A stretch of 64,000 nt of DNA, taken from contig PMLJ01000034.1 of NCBI GenBank assembly GCA_003158855.1, positions 62,001 to 126,000 on the forward strand. The letters are read 5' to 3'. Positions within the stretch are counted from its first letter, which is position 1. The number at the start of each line of letters is the position of its first letter. Made by a program: the position numbers and the translations under genes. This document shows, piece by piece, positions 9,499 to 19,014 of the stretch. A model generated the notes under the pieces. The model had not been told where the DNA came from. It saw only the letters and a list, made by a program, of their open reading frames with translations, and ran no database searches. Source of the DNA: Acidimicrobiaceae bacterium (GTDB lineage Bacteria; Actinomycetota; Acidimicrobiia; Acidimicrobiales; RAAP-2).

Positions 9499-10995
9499 AT
9501 GCCCATGACCTCGGTCGCTGATGTCCTTGGCGGTCGCTACCGCCTCGTCCGCTTGCTCGGCAGGGGCGGAATGTCTGACGTCTACCAAGCCTTCGACGAG
9601 ATCACTGGCAGCGATGTCGCGGTCAAGATCGTCCGCTCGAGTGATCCGGAGTTCGGGCGCAGGTTGGCTCAGGAAGCTCGCGCGCTGGAAAGCTTCGAGC
9701 ATCCAGGCCTCATCAGACTTCTTGACATCGGCGCGGTGGGAGACCAAGCCTACCTGGTCATGGAACTTATCGCGGGCCAAACGCTCGCCCAGACTCTTCG
9801 TGAAGGCTCACTCTCGTCGAGGGAAACGGCGGACCTCGGCGCGAGGCTTGCCGACGCACTGGCGTACGTGCACGAACGCGGCGTCGTCCACCGCGACGTG
9901 AAGCCTTCCAACATATTGCTGTCGGCGAACGGCGACGCATGGCTCGGCGACTTCGGAATTGCCAGCCTTCACGACGCGTCGGTACTGACGGCTACCGGCA
10001 CGACCATGGGGACCGTCTCGTACATGGCGCCCGAGCAGCTGGAGAATCACCAGGTAGGTCCGGCGGCCGACATCTGGTCGCTGGGAATCATCCTGCTCGA
10101 GTGCCTGACCGCCCGACGCGTGTACGAGGGAACGCCTAGCGAAGTGCTTGCGCGCCGCCTCGCCGGTCCCGTGGTGCTGCCTGGCGAACTTCCGGTGCCG
10201 TGGAAGTTGGTGCTCACCGGAATGCTCACCCAACGCGCCGACCAACGTCTTGAGGATTTCGAGGTGGCCGCGCTTCTCGCCACCCGTGCATACGACGCCC
10301 CTTGGTCGCCGCCGGACAGCGACGTCACCTCGCAACTTGGCGCAACAGAACATGGTGACAACACGGCGATGATGCCTGGTGTCGTCGGGGTTGGCATGAT
10401 GGGAGATGAGACGCGCGTCACCAAGACCACGCGACCGGTCGTTGGGGCCAAGAAGCCCCCCAAATGGAACTCGCGAGCCTCGGCGGCAGTAGCCGTGGTA
10501 GCGGCGTTGGGCATCGGACTCTTCTTCACCTTGGGGTCGAGTCCCGCAAAGCCTCATCCCACCACGACCACCAAGCCATCGGTGACGACAACGACGGTCC
10601 TCGCGGGTACCGCGGCGCTCAATGCGTTGGAGAGTCAGGTGCTCGCCGGCGAGACCGCGGGTAACGTTGACGCCGCGTCGGGACAGGCGATCACTCAGCA
10701 GGCGGGCTTCGCGCAGGCCGATTACGCATCAGGAAGGACGCGGCAGGCGGTCAGCGATCTTGAACTCGTCTCTAGCGCCATCTCCAATGGGATTCTCAAT
10801 CACACCATCGGTCCAATCGAAGGACAACTGCTGCAGAGCGACCTCGGACTCCTCGCGAGCTCGCTTAACTTGAGTTCGGCAGTTACGCCTCCAACTACCA
10901 CAACGACTACGACAACCACAACCACAACGTTTCTATCGTTTGGCAATGGCAATGGCAATGGCAATGGCAATGGCGGTGGCAATGGCAATGGCTAA
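9499..10995 (+). CDS. Membrane-anchored Ser/Thr protein kinase with Thr-rich and (Asn-Gly)n C-terminus
   Basis: Kinase motifs GRGGMSDVY, VAVK, HRDVKPSNILL, DFGIA, APEQ; TM segment AAVAVVAALGIGLFFTLG; low-complexity extracellular tail. Confidence 0.93.
   Translation: MPMTSVADVLGGRYRLVRLLGRGGMSDVYQAFDEITGSDVAVKIVRSSDPEFGRRLAQEARALESFEHPGLIRLLDIGAVGDQAYLVMELIAGQTLAQTLREGSLSSRETADLGARLADALAYVHERGVVHRDVKPSNILLSANGDAWLGDFGIASLHDASVLTATGTTMGTVSYMAPEQLENHQVGPAADIWSLGIILLECLTARRVYEGTPSEVLARRLAGPVVLPGELPVPWKLVLTGMLTQRADQRLEDFEVAALLATRAYDAPWSPPDSDVTSQLGATEHGDNTAMMPGVVGVGMMGDETRVTKTTRPVVGAKKPPKWNSRASAAVAVVAALGIGLFFTLGSSPAKPHPTTTTKPSVTTTTVLAGTAALNALESQVLAGETAGNVDAASGQAITQQAGFAQADYASGRTRQAVSDLELVSSAISNGILNHTIGPIEGQLLQSDLGLLASSLNLSSAVTPPTTTTTTTTTTTTFLSFGNGNGNGNGNGGGNGNG
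10895..10994 (+). repeat. Low-complexity coding repeats: ACN-rich triplets then AATGGC hexanucleotide tandem repeat
   Basis: actaccacaacgactacgacaaccacaaccacaacg followed by (ggcaat)n with one ggcggt variant. Confidence 0.9.
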
Positions 10996-11302
10996 TGGCA
11001 AACGAGCAGTGATTGTCAGGGTCTCACTGCGGCATAGGTCGTCGTTCACCGAGAACAGAGTTGTCTGAATCTCAGTGCGGTTTCACGTCTGCGATCAAGA
11101 CTCTCAAACGTGTAGAGAAACTGGTTGGCGCTTCATCGCAGGTTAGACGTCGAAAGCTAGATCACCATTGCCATGTTCCTTTCCTCCAGTCGTGGATATC
11201 GGGCCACCAGTTTGACGGACATGGGAGCATCGAGGGTCGCCCAAAGTCATCTCGGGCCAAAACTCGCGCCATGGCCGTACGCCGTCAGACTACGATTGGC
11301 AC

Positions 11303-11791
11303 GTGCCAGAATTGCAGCGACTGCGCGCCGACCACGCCCCGGCAGTCTTGGCCTTCGAACTGGCGAATCGCTCCTATTTTTCCTCCTTTGTCTCCGACCG
11401 CGGCGATGAGTTCTACCTGCACTTCTCCGAGCAGTACAACGCCCTGCTGGCCGGGCAAGAAACAGGAACCTACGTCTTCCACGTGCTCGTTGCCGAGGAT
11501 GGCACGGTGCTCGGCCGTTTCAATCTGGTCGATCTTCACGACGGCACGGCCGAGCTCGGGTACCGGGTCGCGCAGGACGTCGCGGGTCGCGGTGTGGCGA
11601 CCGCAACCGTGCAAGAACTGTGTCACCTCGCGGCCGCGCAGTACGGGCTGCGCACGCTCAGGGCAGCGACCACCTATGACAACGTCGCGTCCCAGAAGGT
11701 ACTGACTAAGGCTGGGTTCGTCCCCGTTGGCCCCGCTGAGCCCGGCGGCCGACCAGGCACCTGGTATCAGCGTGCCCTGACATCCGACTGA
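11303..11791 (+). CDS. GNAT family N-acetyltransferase
   Basis: ELGYRVAQDVAGRGVATATVQELCHLA... ATTYDNVASQKVLTKAGFVPVG motifs. Confidence 0.82.
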   Translation: MPELQRLRADHAPAVLAFELANRSYFSSFVSDRGDEFYLHFSEQYNALLAGQETGTYVFHVLVAEDGTVLGRFNLVDLHDGTAELGYRVAQDVAGRGVATATVQELCHLAAAQYGLRTLRAATTYDNVASQKVLTKAGFVPVGPAEPGGRPGTWYQRALTSD

Positions 11792-12312
11792 CTCCATATC
11801 CCTCGCTGACGACGCGCGCCAGCGTCAGGAGCAGTGGGAACCGGACAATGAAGGCACCGCTCTGAACCTTGCAAGATCGTGGACCCAGAGGAGGTCAGCA
11901 AGAAAACGCTCCGGACTCAACTCAGTCTGCTCCGATAACTCATTGAGAGCCGAGGAGCCGGAAGATTGGAAACCTCAGGCGCCCGACCAAAGGTTGATTC
12001 TCCAGTCGGATATTGTGCACGTCGGTCCTTCGAACTGAACCCCCCGCACCATCCAAATCTGGTGCAGAAAGATCCCATAGCGAGACCGATTGAGAAGCAG
12101 TGCTGCGCCATCTCGAGGTTGCGTCCAGACTCGCCTCAAGAGGAGCTGGCCCCGTACAAATCTGATCTCCGCTTCGATCAAACTTGCATGAGCGCTTTAC
12201 CGGCGTCACGTGGGCGTTAGCGGGCGCACAATACGGGACAATATTGGTACGCCGCGGATACCGCGGGCCAAGTGGAAACGCACTGAATCATTGGACAACG
12301 CCTCACGACGCT

Positions 12313-12386
<74 letters not shown>

Positions 12387-12440
12387 ACGTCTCCTTGGAG
12401 ACTCGAGCAAGTCTAGGGCAACAGCATCTAGCGTGGTGAC

Positions 12441-12815
12441 GTGGAAACATCCCTCTACGACCAGGTCGGCGGACAACCATTCTTCGACCGACTTGTGGAG
12501 GCCTTCTACGAAGCGGTAGAGAAGGACGAAATCCTTCGCCCGATGTACCCCGACGATCTCGAGGAATCCCGGCGACACCTGGTGATCTTTCTCGTGCAGT
12601 ACTGGGGAGGGCCGACGTTGTACATGGAGGAGCGCGGTCATCCGCGCCTTCGAATGCGCCACGCTCCTTTTCGGATAACCAAGAAGGCGCGTGACGCCTG
12701 GCTGTCGGCAATGAACTCGGCCCTTTCGAGCGTCCGAGACGAGCTCACGGAAGAGCAGTTCGTGGAGATGAACTCCTACTTCGACATGGCGGCGCACCAG
12801 CTCAGGAATGTCTGA
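12441..12815 (+). CDS. glbO: Truncated hemoglobin (group II-like)
   Basis: LYDQVGGQPFFDRLVEAFYEAVEKDEILRPMYP...QYWGGPTLYMEERGHPRLRMRHAPF. Confidence 0.9.
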   Translation: METSLYDQVGGQPFFDRLVEAFYEAVEKDEILRPMYPDDLEESRRHLVIFLVQYWGGPTLYMEERGHPRLRMRHAPFRITKKARDAWLSAMNSALSSVRDELTEEQFVEMNSYFDMAAHQLRNV

Positions 12816-13002
12816 CGACGAGCGGACCAGGGGTTGCCAATCAAGAGGTCGATGAGGTTCAGCCGTCAACCGCAGTCTCGCACCGCGCCTTGGATCCGAT
12901 CTGGCAGGTCACGCTCGGCGGAGCATCGACGTCCGAAGGCTCTTGGGTGACGAAGCGGCGACGGTGCTCGTTCATGAACCTCGAAGTCCTTAGCATTGGA
13001 GC

Positions 13003-13566
13003 ATGAGCAAGAAGACGGCGCTGCGCTACGGGGAGGAGCGGGTGATCTCGGTCACGCCGGTGGCCCGCGGACTCGTGCTCCCCGCGTTCGCGAGCGTCTT
13101 GGCGGCGGTGTTGATTCAGTTCGGGGCGGGACACGTACATCTTCTCCACTCAGTCCGTATGCCCCTGCTGCTGATCTTCGTCGTGCCCTGCCTCATCGTT
13201 GTGGGAACGCGAGTGTGGCGTTGGCGCTCGCACAAGGTGCACGTCACCAACCAGCGCATCATCGTCGAAGGCGGGGTCCTGCACCATCAGCGCAGTGAAA
13301 TCGATCTGCGCGACGTCATTGCGACCCACGTCGACCAGCGATTCCGCGAGCGATTGTCCCGGCGAGGTTTGGTGGTGCTGGAGAGTCGAGCGGGAACGAC
13401 AAATCTCGGAGTCGTCCACCATCCGGGAGCGTTGTGTCGCCTGATCGATCAGGAACGAGCGGTGTACAGGGAGGGCGGCGTGGCCTTTGACACGGTGTTC
13501 GATTTCGATCAGCCCCAGCCGCCCGACTACGAGATCCATCCCCGACGCCGCCGCGAGCGTTCATGA
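13003..13566 (+). CDS. PH-domain-containing membrane protein
   Basis: Two TM helices then HKVHVTNQRIIVEGGVLHHQRSEIDLRDV, bacterial PH-like. Confidence 0.7.
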   Translation: MSKKTALRYGEERVISVTPVARGLVLPAFASVLAAVLIQFGAGHVHLLHSVRMPLLLIFVVPCLIVVGTRVWRWRSHKVHVTNQRIIVEGGVLHHQRSEIDLRDVIATHVDQRFRERLSRRGLVVLESRAGTTNLGVVHHPGALCRLIDQERAVYREGGVAFDTVFDFDQPQPPDYEIHPRRRRERS

Positions 13567-13582
13567 ACTGAATGAGGGTTCG

Positions 13583-13816
13583 GTGCCATCCACTACCGTG
13601 ATTACCGTGACTACTCGATATCGCTGCACGGCCTGTGGGAATCTGACGCGCTTCGACGTGGTGGAGACGACCTCGGTTCGCTCCTTCCATCACTTCACCG
13701 TCGGCGGGGATCTCACCATCGAAGAGCCCGAGGTGATTTCCAAGACCATCGAATCCGTGACCTGTCGCTGGTGCGGGCACGGACGCAGTGTCGAGGTCAT
13801 CACCGAGACCGAATAA
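13583..13816 (+). CDS. Small zinc-ribbon-like conserved protein
   Basis: RYRCTACGNLTRFDV ... VTCRWCGHG, two CxxC pairs. Confidence 0.6.
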   Translation: MPSTTVITVTTRYRCTACGNLTRFDVVETTSVRSFHHFTVGGDLTIEEPEVISKTIESVTCRWCGHGRSVEVITETE

Positions 13817-14222
13817 GCGACACGTGCGGTCGTTCGACGCCTCCCGCGAGCGCCCGGCCCCGGCCTCGTTCATGGGAAAGACCCTCGCGGGTGAGCCGGT
13901 AACGCACCGGTTTGACCGGCTGACGCTGCTCGTCGCGGTGAAGAACATGTGTGACGGATGCCGCGACTTCGTGCAGTCGGATCTCCACGAGCTCGCCACG
14001 CTGCAGGTGGTGATCGTGAGTGCCACGGGTGACGAGACCGGTGAATGGGAGGGCGCTCCTCGCCAGGTGATCGTGGCGCCCGACGTTCTACGCGAACTCG
14101 ATATTCGATGGCCGCCGTTCTACGTGCTCATCGATCCGTCGCGGGCCGCCGTTGTCACTGAGGGCGTCGTGTTCGGCCCCTCCCAAGTCGCCGAGGAGAT
14201 TTCCACGTTCCTCGCGCGCTGA
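13788..14222 (+). CDS. Thioredoxin-fold-like hypothetical protein
   Basis: VAVKNMCDGCRDFVQSDL ... PPFYVLIDPSRAAVVTEGV resembles a Trx-like fold; inference. Confidence 0.45.
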   Translation: MSRSSPRPNKRHVRSFDASRERPAPASFMGKTLAGEPVTHRFDRLTLLVAVKNMCDGCRDFVQSDLHELATLQVVIVSATGDETGEWEGAPRQVIVAPDVLRELDIRWPPFYVLIDPSRAAVVTEGVVFGPSQVAEEISTFLAR

Positions 14223-14223
14223 G

Positions 14224-14481
14224 ATGTCACAGGCCCCCGTCAAGGTGGGGACAAGTGAAAGGCGTGCAATGTCAAGTGGAATAGAACTATCAATCAGCTG
14301 CAACGACTGTATTCGAAGGGGCACACCCGACTGCGCGGACTGCCTCGTCAGTTTCGTCATGGGCGAAGCGCCTGACGAATTGGTGATGACCAGCGCCGAA
14401 GCTGACGTGGTGCAGCTCTTCACGTCCCAGGGGATGATTCCACGCCTCAAGTTTCATCACCGTTCGGCACCGAGCCCCTGA
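14224..14481 (+). CDS. Small Cys-containing hypothetical protein
   Basis: SCNDCIRRGTPDCADCLVSFVMG; compact ORF in a co-directional gene string. Confidence 0.5.
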   Translation: MSQAPVKVGTSERRAMSSGIELSISCNDCIRRGTPDCADCLVSFVMGEAPDELVMTSAEADVVQLFTSQGMIPRLKFHHRSAPSP

Positions 14482-14517
14482 GGACGAAGGGGTGAGCCCG
14501 TTGACTAGCGTGGTTCT

Positions 14518-15678
14518 ATGGCGCGCCATCTACTGGTGACCAATGACTTCCCGCCAAAGACGGGTGGAATTCAGGTCTATCTCCACGAACTCTGGCGTCG
14601 CCTTGATGCGGGCCGAGCAGCGGTGCTCACGGCGTCATCGCATGAAGACGCCAAGAACTTCGATTCCGAGTCGGAGTTGGCGATCGAGCGGGTAGCGGCG
14701 TCGACGCTGTTCCTCCCAACGCCCAAGGTCCTCGCCGCCATCGAGGAGGCCATAGAGCGTCACCAACCCGACCTTGTGCTGCTTGATCCGGCGTGGCCAC
14801 TCGGGCTGCTGGGGCCGCGACTCTCTCGTCCCTACGGAGTCATCCTGCACGGGGCGGAAGTGACCGTCCCCGGGCGTCTTCCCCTGGTCGCGTCGTCGCT
14901 TCGCTACGTGCTGCGCCGAGCAAGCGTGGCGGTGTGTGCGGGGACCTATCCGGAGAATGAAGCCCGCCGGGTGGCTGCCGAATACATGCCACCGGTGATC
15001 CAGGTGCCACCGGGTGTGGATACCACCCGGTTCCGTCCGCTGGACGGCGAGCGACGCGACCGCGTGCGAAGCTCGATGGGGCTTCGCGAGGACGGACTGC
15101 TCGTGAGTTCGTACTCGCGCCTGGTTCCGCGAAAGGGCATGGACACTCTTCTTCGCGCTAGCGCGCGCCTAAGAGGCGAGTTCCCCTCACTGCACCTGGC
15201 CATTGGTGGAGCGGGACGCGACCGGGCCCGACTCGAGAAACTGGCCCGCAAGATCGGCGCCCCGGTGACGTTTCTCGGCCGGGTTCCCGACGATCAGTTG
15301 AGCGACTGGCTGGGCGCGAGCGACCTCATGGTCATGGACTGTCGAAGTCGCTGGCTCGGACTCGAGCAGGAGGGCTTCGGGATTGTCTTCGTGGAGGCGG
15401 CGGCTACGGGAGTGGCCCAGATTGCGGGTCGCTCAGGCGGAAGCCACGAGGCCGTGCTCGATGGCGTGACCGGTATCGTCGTCGAGCATTCGAGGAGCGT
15501 GCGTGAGTTGAGCGATGCCATCCGAGCGCTGCTGAGTGATCACGAACTTCGTCGCGAATACGGTCGAAACTCGCGCGAGCTCGCGGTCTCGCGCTTCGAG
15601 TGGGATACGCTCGCCCGACGACTCGGCGAGGGGCTGCAGCCTTTCGACCACTTCGAGGCCGAGAACCAACTGCTCTAA
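14518..15678 (+). CDS. GT4 glycosyltransferase, PimB-like mannosyltransferase
   Basis: LLVTNDFPPKTGGIQVYLHEL ... PPGVDTTRFRP ... RLVPRKGMDTLL ... EGFGIVFVEAAATG. Confidence 0.87.
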   Translation: MARHLLVTNDFPPKTGGIQVYLHELWRRLDAGRAAVLTASSHEDAKNFDSESELAIERVAASTLFLPTPKVLAAIEEAIERHQPDLVLLDPAWPLGLLGPRLSRPYGVILHGAEVTVPGRLPLVASSLRYVLRRASVAVCAGTYPENEARRVAAEYMPPVIQVPPGVDTTRFRPLDGERRDRVRSSMGLREDGLLVSSYSRLVPRKGMDTLLRASARLRGEFPSLHLAIGGAGRDRARLEKLARKIGAPVTFLGRVPDDQLSDWLGASDLMVMDCRSRWLGLEQEGFGIVFVEAAATGVAQIAGRSGGSHEAVLDGVTGIVVEHSRSVRELSDAIRALLSDHELRREYGRNSRELAVSRFEWDTLARRLGEGLQPFDHFEAENQLL

Positions 15679-15700
15679 GGTGTACATCGAGGGAGGTGCC

Positions 15701-16141
15701 GTGGCGCAACGAGCGACAGTATCTATGGTGGTCAATGCGGCTCCCGAGGCGGTCTACGGCGTGGTTACCGACTTCGCGAACTACGCCAACTGGGTCAGCG
15801 ACCTCAAGAAGATCGAGGTTCTCGAGCGAGACAGCGAGGGACGACCTCTCGAGATCGAGTTCCGCGCCGCCGCCTTCGGGCGTTCTACCACCTACACCCT
15901 GCGCTACGACTACAGCCGTGCGCCCGAACTCCTGAGTTGGTTTCAGACCCAAGGCGACATCACCGAGACCATGAAGGGCCAGTACCGCTTCGAAGCCGTG
16001 GATGGCGGGACCAAGGTCACCTACGACCTCGAGGTCGAGCTCTTGGTTCCGATTCCGGCCTTCATCAAGTCGCGCGCCGCCCACCGCATTCAGACTCAGG
16101 CTCTCGATGATTTGAAGGCCCAGGCCGAGCTGCTGGCATGA
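15701..16141 (+). CDS. SRPBCC/polyketide cyclase-like protein
   Basis: VNAAPEAVYGVVTDFANYANWVSDLKKIEVLERDSEGRPLEIEF. Confidence 0.78.
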   Translation: MAQRATVSMVVNAAPEAVYGVVTDFANYANWVSDLKKIEVLERDSEGRPLEIEFRAAAFGRSTTYTLRYDYSRAPELLSWFQTQGDITETMKGQYRFEAVDGGTKVTYDLEVELLVPIPAFIKSRAAHRIQTQALDDLKAQAELLA

Positions 16142-17109
16142 GTGACGTCGCGATCGGCATTGACGTCGGTGGAACCAAAGCGTTGGCCCTTATTGTCGCG
16201 CGCGACGGACGCGTGCTCGGAGAGGTGAAGGCGAAGACCCCCCACGACGCCGGCAACCGAGCGGGCGAGGCAACGGCCGCGGTCCTCACCGGGCAGATCA
16301 TCGAGCTGGCCTCGACCCACGGTCTCAACCCGAGCGAAGTGCCCGTCGGCATTGGACTTCCCGGCCTGATGCGTCGAGACGGCCACCTGGCCTTCGCCCC
16401 CAATCTCCAATCCGTCAACGGCTCAGACCTCGGAGCGCTGCTCGGCGCTTCGCTCGCGAGTTCGATCGTGTTCTGCGAGAACGATGCCAACTGCGCGGCG
16501 CTGGCCGAGCACGAGTGGGGCGCGGGCCGCGGGATCGAGGACTTCGTCATGGTGACCCTCGGCACCGGCATCGGAGGCGGCGTCATAGCTGACGGCCAGT
16601 TGGTGCGTGGGCGAAGCGGCTTCGCCGGCGAGATCGGCCACATGGTCGTCCAAGCTCACGGCGATCCCTGTCTCTGTGGGGGCCACGGCTGCTGGGAGCG
16701 CTACGCGTCCGGGGGAGCGCTCGGTCGACTGACCCGCGAAGCGGCGCACTCGGGAAAACTCGCCACCCTCGTCGCGAGGCTCGGAAGCGCCGAGGCCGTT
16801 CGAGCCGAGGACGTCACCGCCGCCGGCGCCGAGGGACTCGAGGAGGCGCTCGTTTTGTTGAAGGAGGTGGGGTGGTGGCTGGCTCTCGGACTATCCAATC
16901 TCGCCGCGATCCTCGACTGCGGTCATTTCGTCATTGGCGGAGGGCTCTCGAGCGCGTCCGATCTCGTGCTGCCCTACGCCCGCGAGTACCTGGTTGACCT
17001 CGTCGAGGGCTACGACGCCCGACCGACGATCACGGTCACCACGTCGATGTTCGGACCCCGCTCGGGAGCAATGGGGGCGGCGTTGGTCGCCTTCGAGCGC
17101 AATTCGTGA
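16138..17109 (+). CDS. ROK-family (glucokinase-like) sugar kinase
   Basis: IGIDVGGTKALALIV, GTGIGGG, CLCGGHGCWERYASG zinc motif. Confidence 0.9.
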   Translation: MSDVAIGIDVGGTKALALIVARDGRVLGEVKAKTPHDAGNRAGEATAAVLTGQIIELASTHGLNPSEVPVGIGLPGLMRRDGHLAFAPNLQSVNGSDLGALLGASLASSIVFCENDANCAALAEHEWGAGRGIEDFVMVTLGTGIGGGVIADGQLVRGRSGFAGEIGHMVVQAHGDPCLCGGHGCWERYASGGALGRLTREAAHSGKLATLVARLGSAEAVRAEDVTAAGAEGLEEALVLLKEVGWWLALGLSNLAAILDCGHFVIGGGLSSASDLVLPYAREYLVDLVEGYDARPTITVTTSMFGPRSGAMGAALVAFERNS

Positions 17110-17780
17110 AGATCGGCGTCCTGCTGCCGACGTTTCGAGAGGGTGCCGAGGATGCGTTCGCGTTCGCCCGTGAAGCCGCCGACGCCGGACTCGACGGCGT
17201 CTTCGCGTACGACCACCTGTGGCCCATGGGCACGCCCACCCGGCCGTCGATGGCGCCCTTCGCACTGCTCGCGGCGGTCGCTCGCCGTCACGAGAGCCTC
17301 GTGGTCGGGCCGCTGGTGGCGCGCGTGGGCATCGTCGGCACGGATCACCTCGTGCGCCAGTTCCGCACGTTGGAGTCCTTGGCTCACGGGCGAGTGATCG
17401 CGGCGCTCGGGACGGGCGACCGGCTGTCGATGGAGGAGAACGCCGCATACGACATCGCTTCGCTGAGTGCCGACGAGCGACGAGGTCTGCTGAGGGAGGC
17501 AGTCGTGGCGTTGGGCGGCTCGATGCCGGTGTGGATCGGGGGCGGAGGCGCGACGACGAACCAACTCGCCCGTTCGCTCGGCGCGGAGATAAACCTCTGG
17601 GATAGTTCACCCGAGCACCTGAAGCAGATGGGAGGGTTCGGACCCACCAATTGGGCTGGTCCAGTGCCGAAAGACCTGATGGAGAGCTTGAACGCGCTTC
17701 GTGACGCTGGTTCCACGTGGGCGGTGCTAGGTCCCCAGATCGAGATTGCCCGACTCAAAGAGTGGCGACGCGCCAACTAA
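17106..17780 (+). CDS. Short LLM-class flavin-dependent oxidoreductase
   Basis: FAREAADAGLDGVFAYDHLWPMG ... GRVIAALGTGD ... PVWIGGGG. Confidence 0.75.
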   Translation: MKIGVLLPTFREGAEDAFAFAREAADAGLDGVFAYDHLWPMGTPTRPSMAPFALLAAVARRHESLVVGPLVARVGIVGTDHLVRQFRTLESLAHGRVIAALGTGDRLSMEENAAYDIASLSADERRGLLREAVVALGGSMPVWIGGGGATTNQLARSLGAEINLWDSSPEHLKQMGGFGPTNWAGPVPKDLMESLNALRDAGSTWAVLGPQIEIARLKEWRRAN

Positions 17781-17796
17781 CTAGTAAGTTTCCCAA

Positions 17797-18996
17797 ATGG
17801 AATTCCGTCGAATCAATGGGCTGCCGCCGTACGTTTTTGCCACAATCAATGGCCTGAAGGCCGAAGCGCGCGCTGCCGGGCGCGACGTCGTGGACTTCGG
17901 CTTCGGCAATCCCGACCTGCCGAGCCCCAGTGTCGCGGTCGAGAAACTCGCCGAAGCCGCCCACAATCCGAAGAACCATCGCTACAGCGCCAGTCGGGGA
18001 ATTCCCAACCTTCGCCTCGCCATGGCGACCCGGTACAAGAAGCTGTTCGACGTCGACCTCGACCCCGACACCGAGATCGTGACGACCATCGGCGCCAAGG
18101 AAGGTCTGACGCACCTGATGTGGGTGCTGCTCGGACCGGGCGACACCGCGATCGTGCCGAGTCCCAGCTACCCGATCCACCTCGCCGGGCCGGGCTTCGC
18201 CGGGGCGACGGTCATCACCGTGCCGATTCACGACCCTGGCACGAGCGGCACCGACCCGGGCGACGACTTCTTCGAAGGGCTGGTGGCGGCGTGGGAGAGC
18301 GCCCCGGTGAAGCCGCGCGTCATCATCTGCTCGTTCCCTCACAACCCGACGAGCGCGTGCGTGGACTTGTCGTTCATGGAGCGCCTCGTGAACTTTGCGC
18401 TCGAGCACGACGTGGTCGTCTGCCACGACTTCGCGTACGCCGACCTGGGCTTCGACGGCTACAAGCCGCCCTCAATCCTTCAGGTGCCGCGCGCCAAGGA
18501 GTGCTGCGTCGAGCTCTACACGCTCACCAAGTCGTTCTCCATGGCGGGCTGGCGCGTGGGCTTCCTGGTCGGCAACGCCGAGATCGTGGCCGCCCTCACC
18601 AAGCTGAAGAGCTACCTCGACTACGGCACCTTCCAGCCCGTGCAGATCGCTGCCATCGTCGCGATGAATGAGGCGGCCGACTACCCCGACGAGTTGCGGA
18701 CCATCTACCAGACGCGCCGCGACCTGCTGATCGACGGGTTGCACCGGATCGGGTGGCCGGTGGCCCCACCCAAGGGATCGATGTTCGTGTGGGCGCCGAT
18801 CCCCGAGCCGTATCAGGAGATGGGCTCGCTCGAGTTCTCGAAGTACCTCATTGAAGAAGCCGACGTGGCAACGAGCCCCGGGGTGGGATTCGGCGACGGT
18901 GGCGACGGGCACGTCCGTTTCGCCCTGATCGAGAACGAGCTGCGAACGCATCAGGCGATCCGCAATCTGCGAAGGGCACTCACCAAACTGAACTGA
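17797..18996 (+). CDS. Pyridoxal-phosphate aminotransferase class I/II
   Basis: FGFGNPDLPSP, SYPIHLAG, TLTKSFSMAGWRVGFLVGN (PLP Lys motif). Confidence 0.88.
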   Translation: MEFRRINGLPPYVFATINGLKAEARAAGRDVVDFGFGNPDLPSPSVAVEKLAEAAHNPKNHRYSASRGIPNLRLAMATRYKKLFDVDLDPDTEIVTTIGAKEGLTHLMWVLLGPGDTAIVPSPSYPIHLAGPGFAGATVITVPIHDPGTSGTDPGDDFFEGLVAAWESAPVKPRVIICSFPHNPTSACVDLSFMERLVNFALEHDVVVCHDFAYADLGFDGYKPPSILQVPRAKECCVELYTLTKSFSMAGWRVGFLVGNAEIVAALTKLKSYLDYGTFQPVQIAAIVAMNEAADYPDELRTIYQTRRDLLIDGLHRIGWPVAPPKGSMFVWAPIPEPYQEMGSLEFSKYLIEEADVATSPGVGFGDGGDGHVRFALIENELRTHQAIRNLRRALTKLN

Positions 18997-19014
18997 CCGC
19001 TGGTTCGCTGCGAA

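Noticed and set aside
11990-12040. Possible outlying copy of the 69-bp repeat (tgtgcacgtcggtccttcgaactgaac)
   Set aside because: Similarity limited to ~20 positions and the TGCAAGGTTGCA core is absent; not included in the family.
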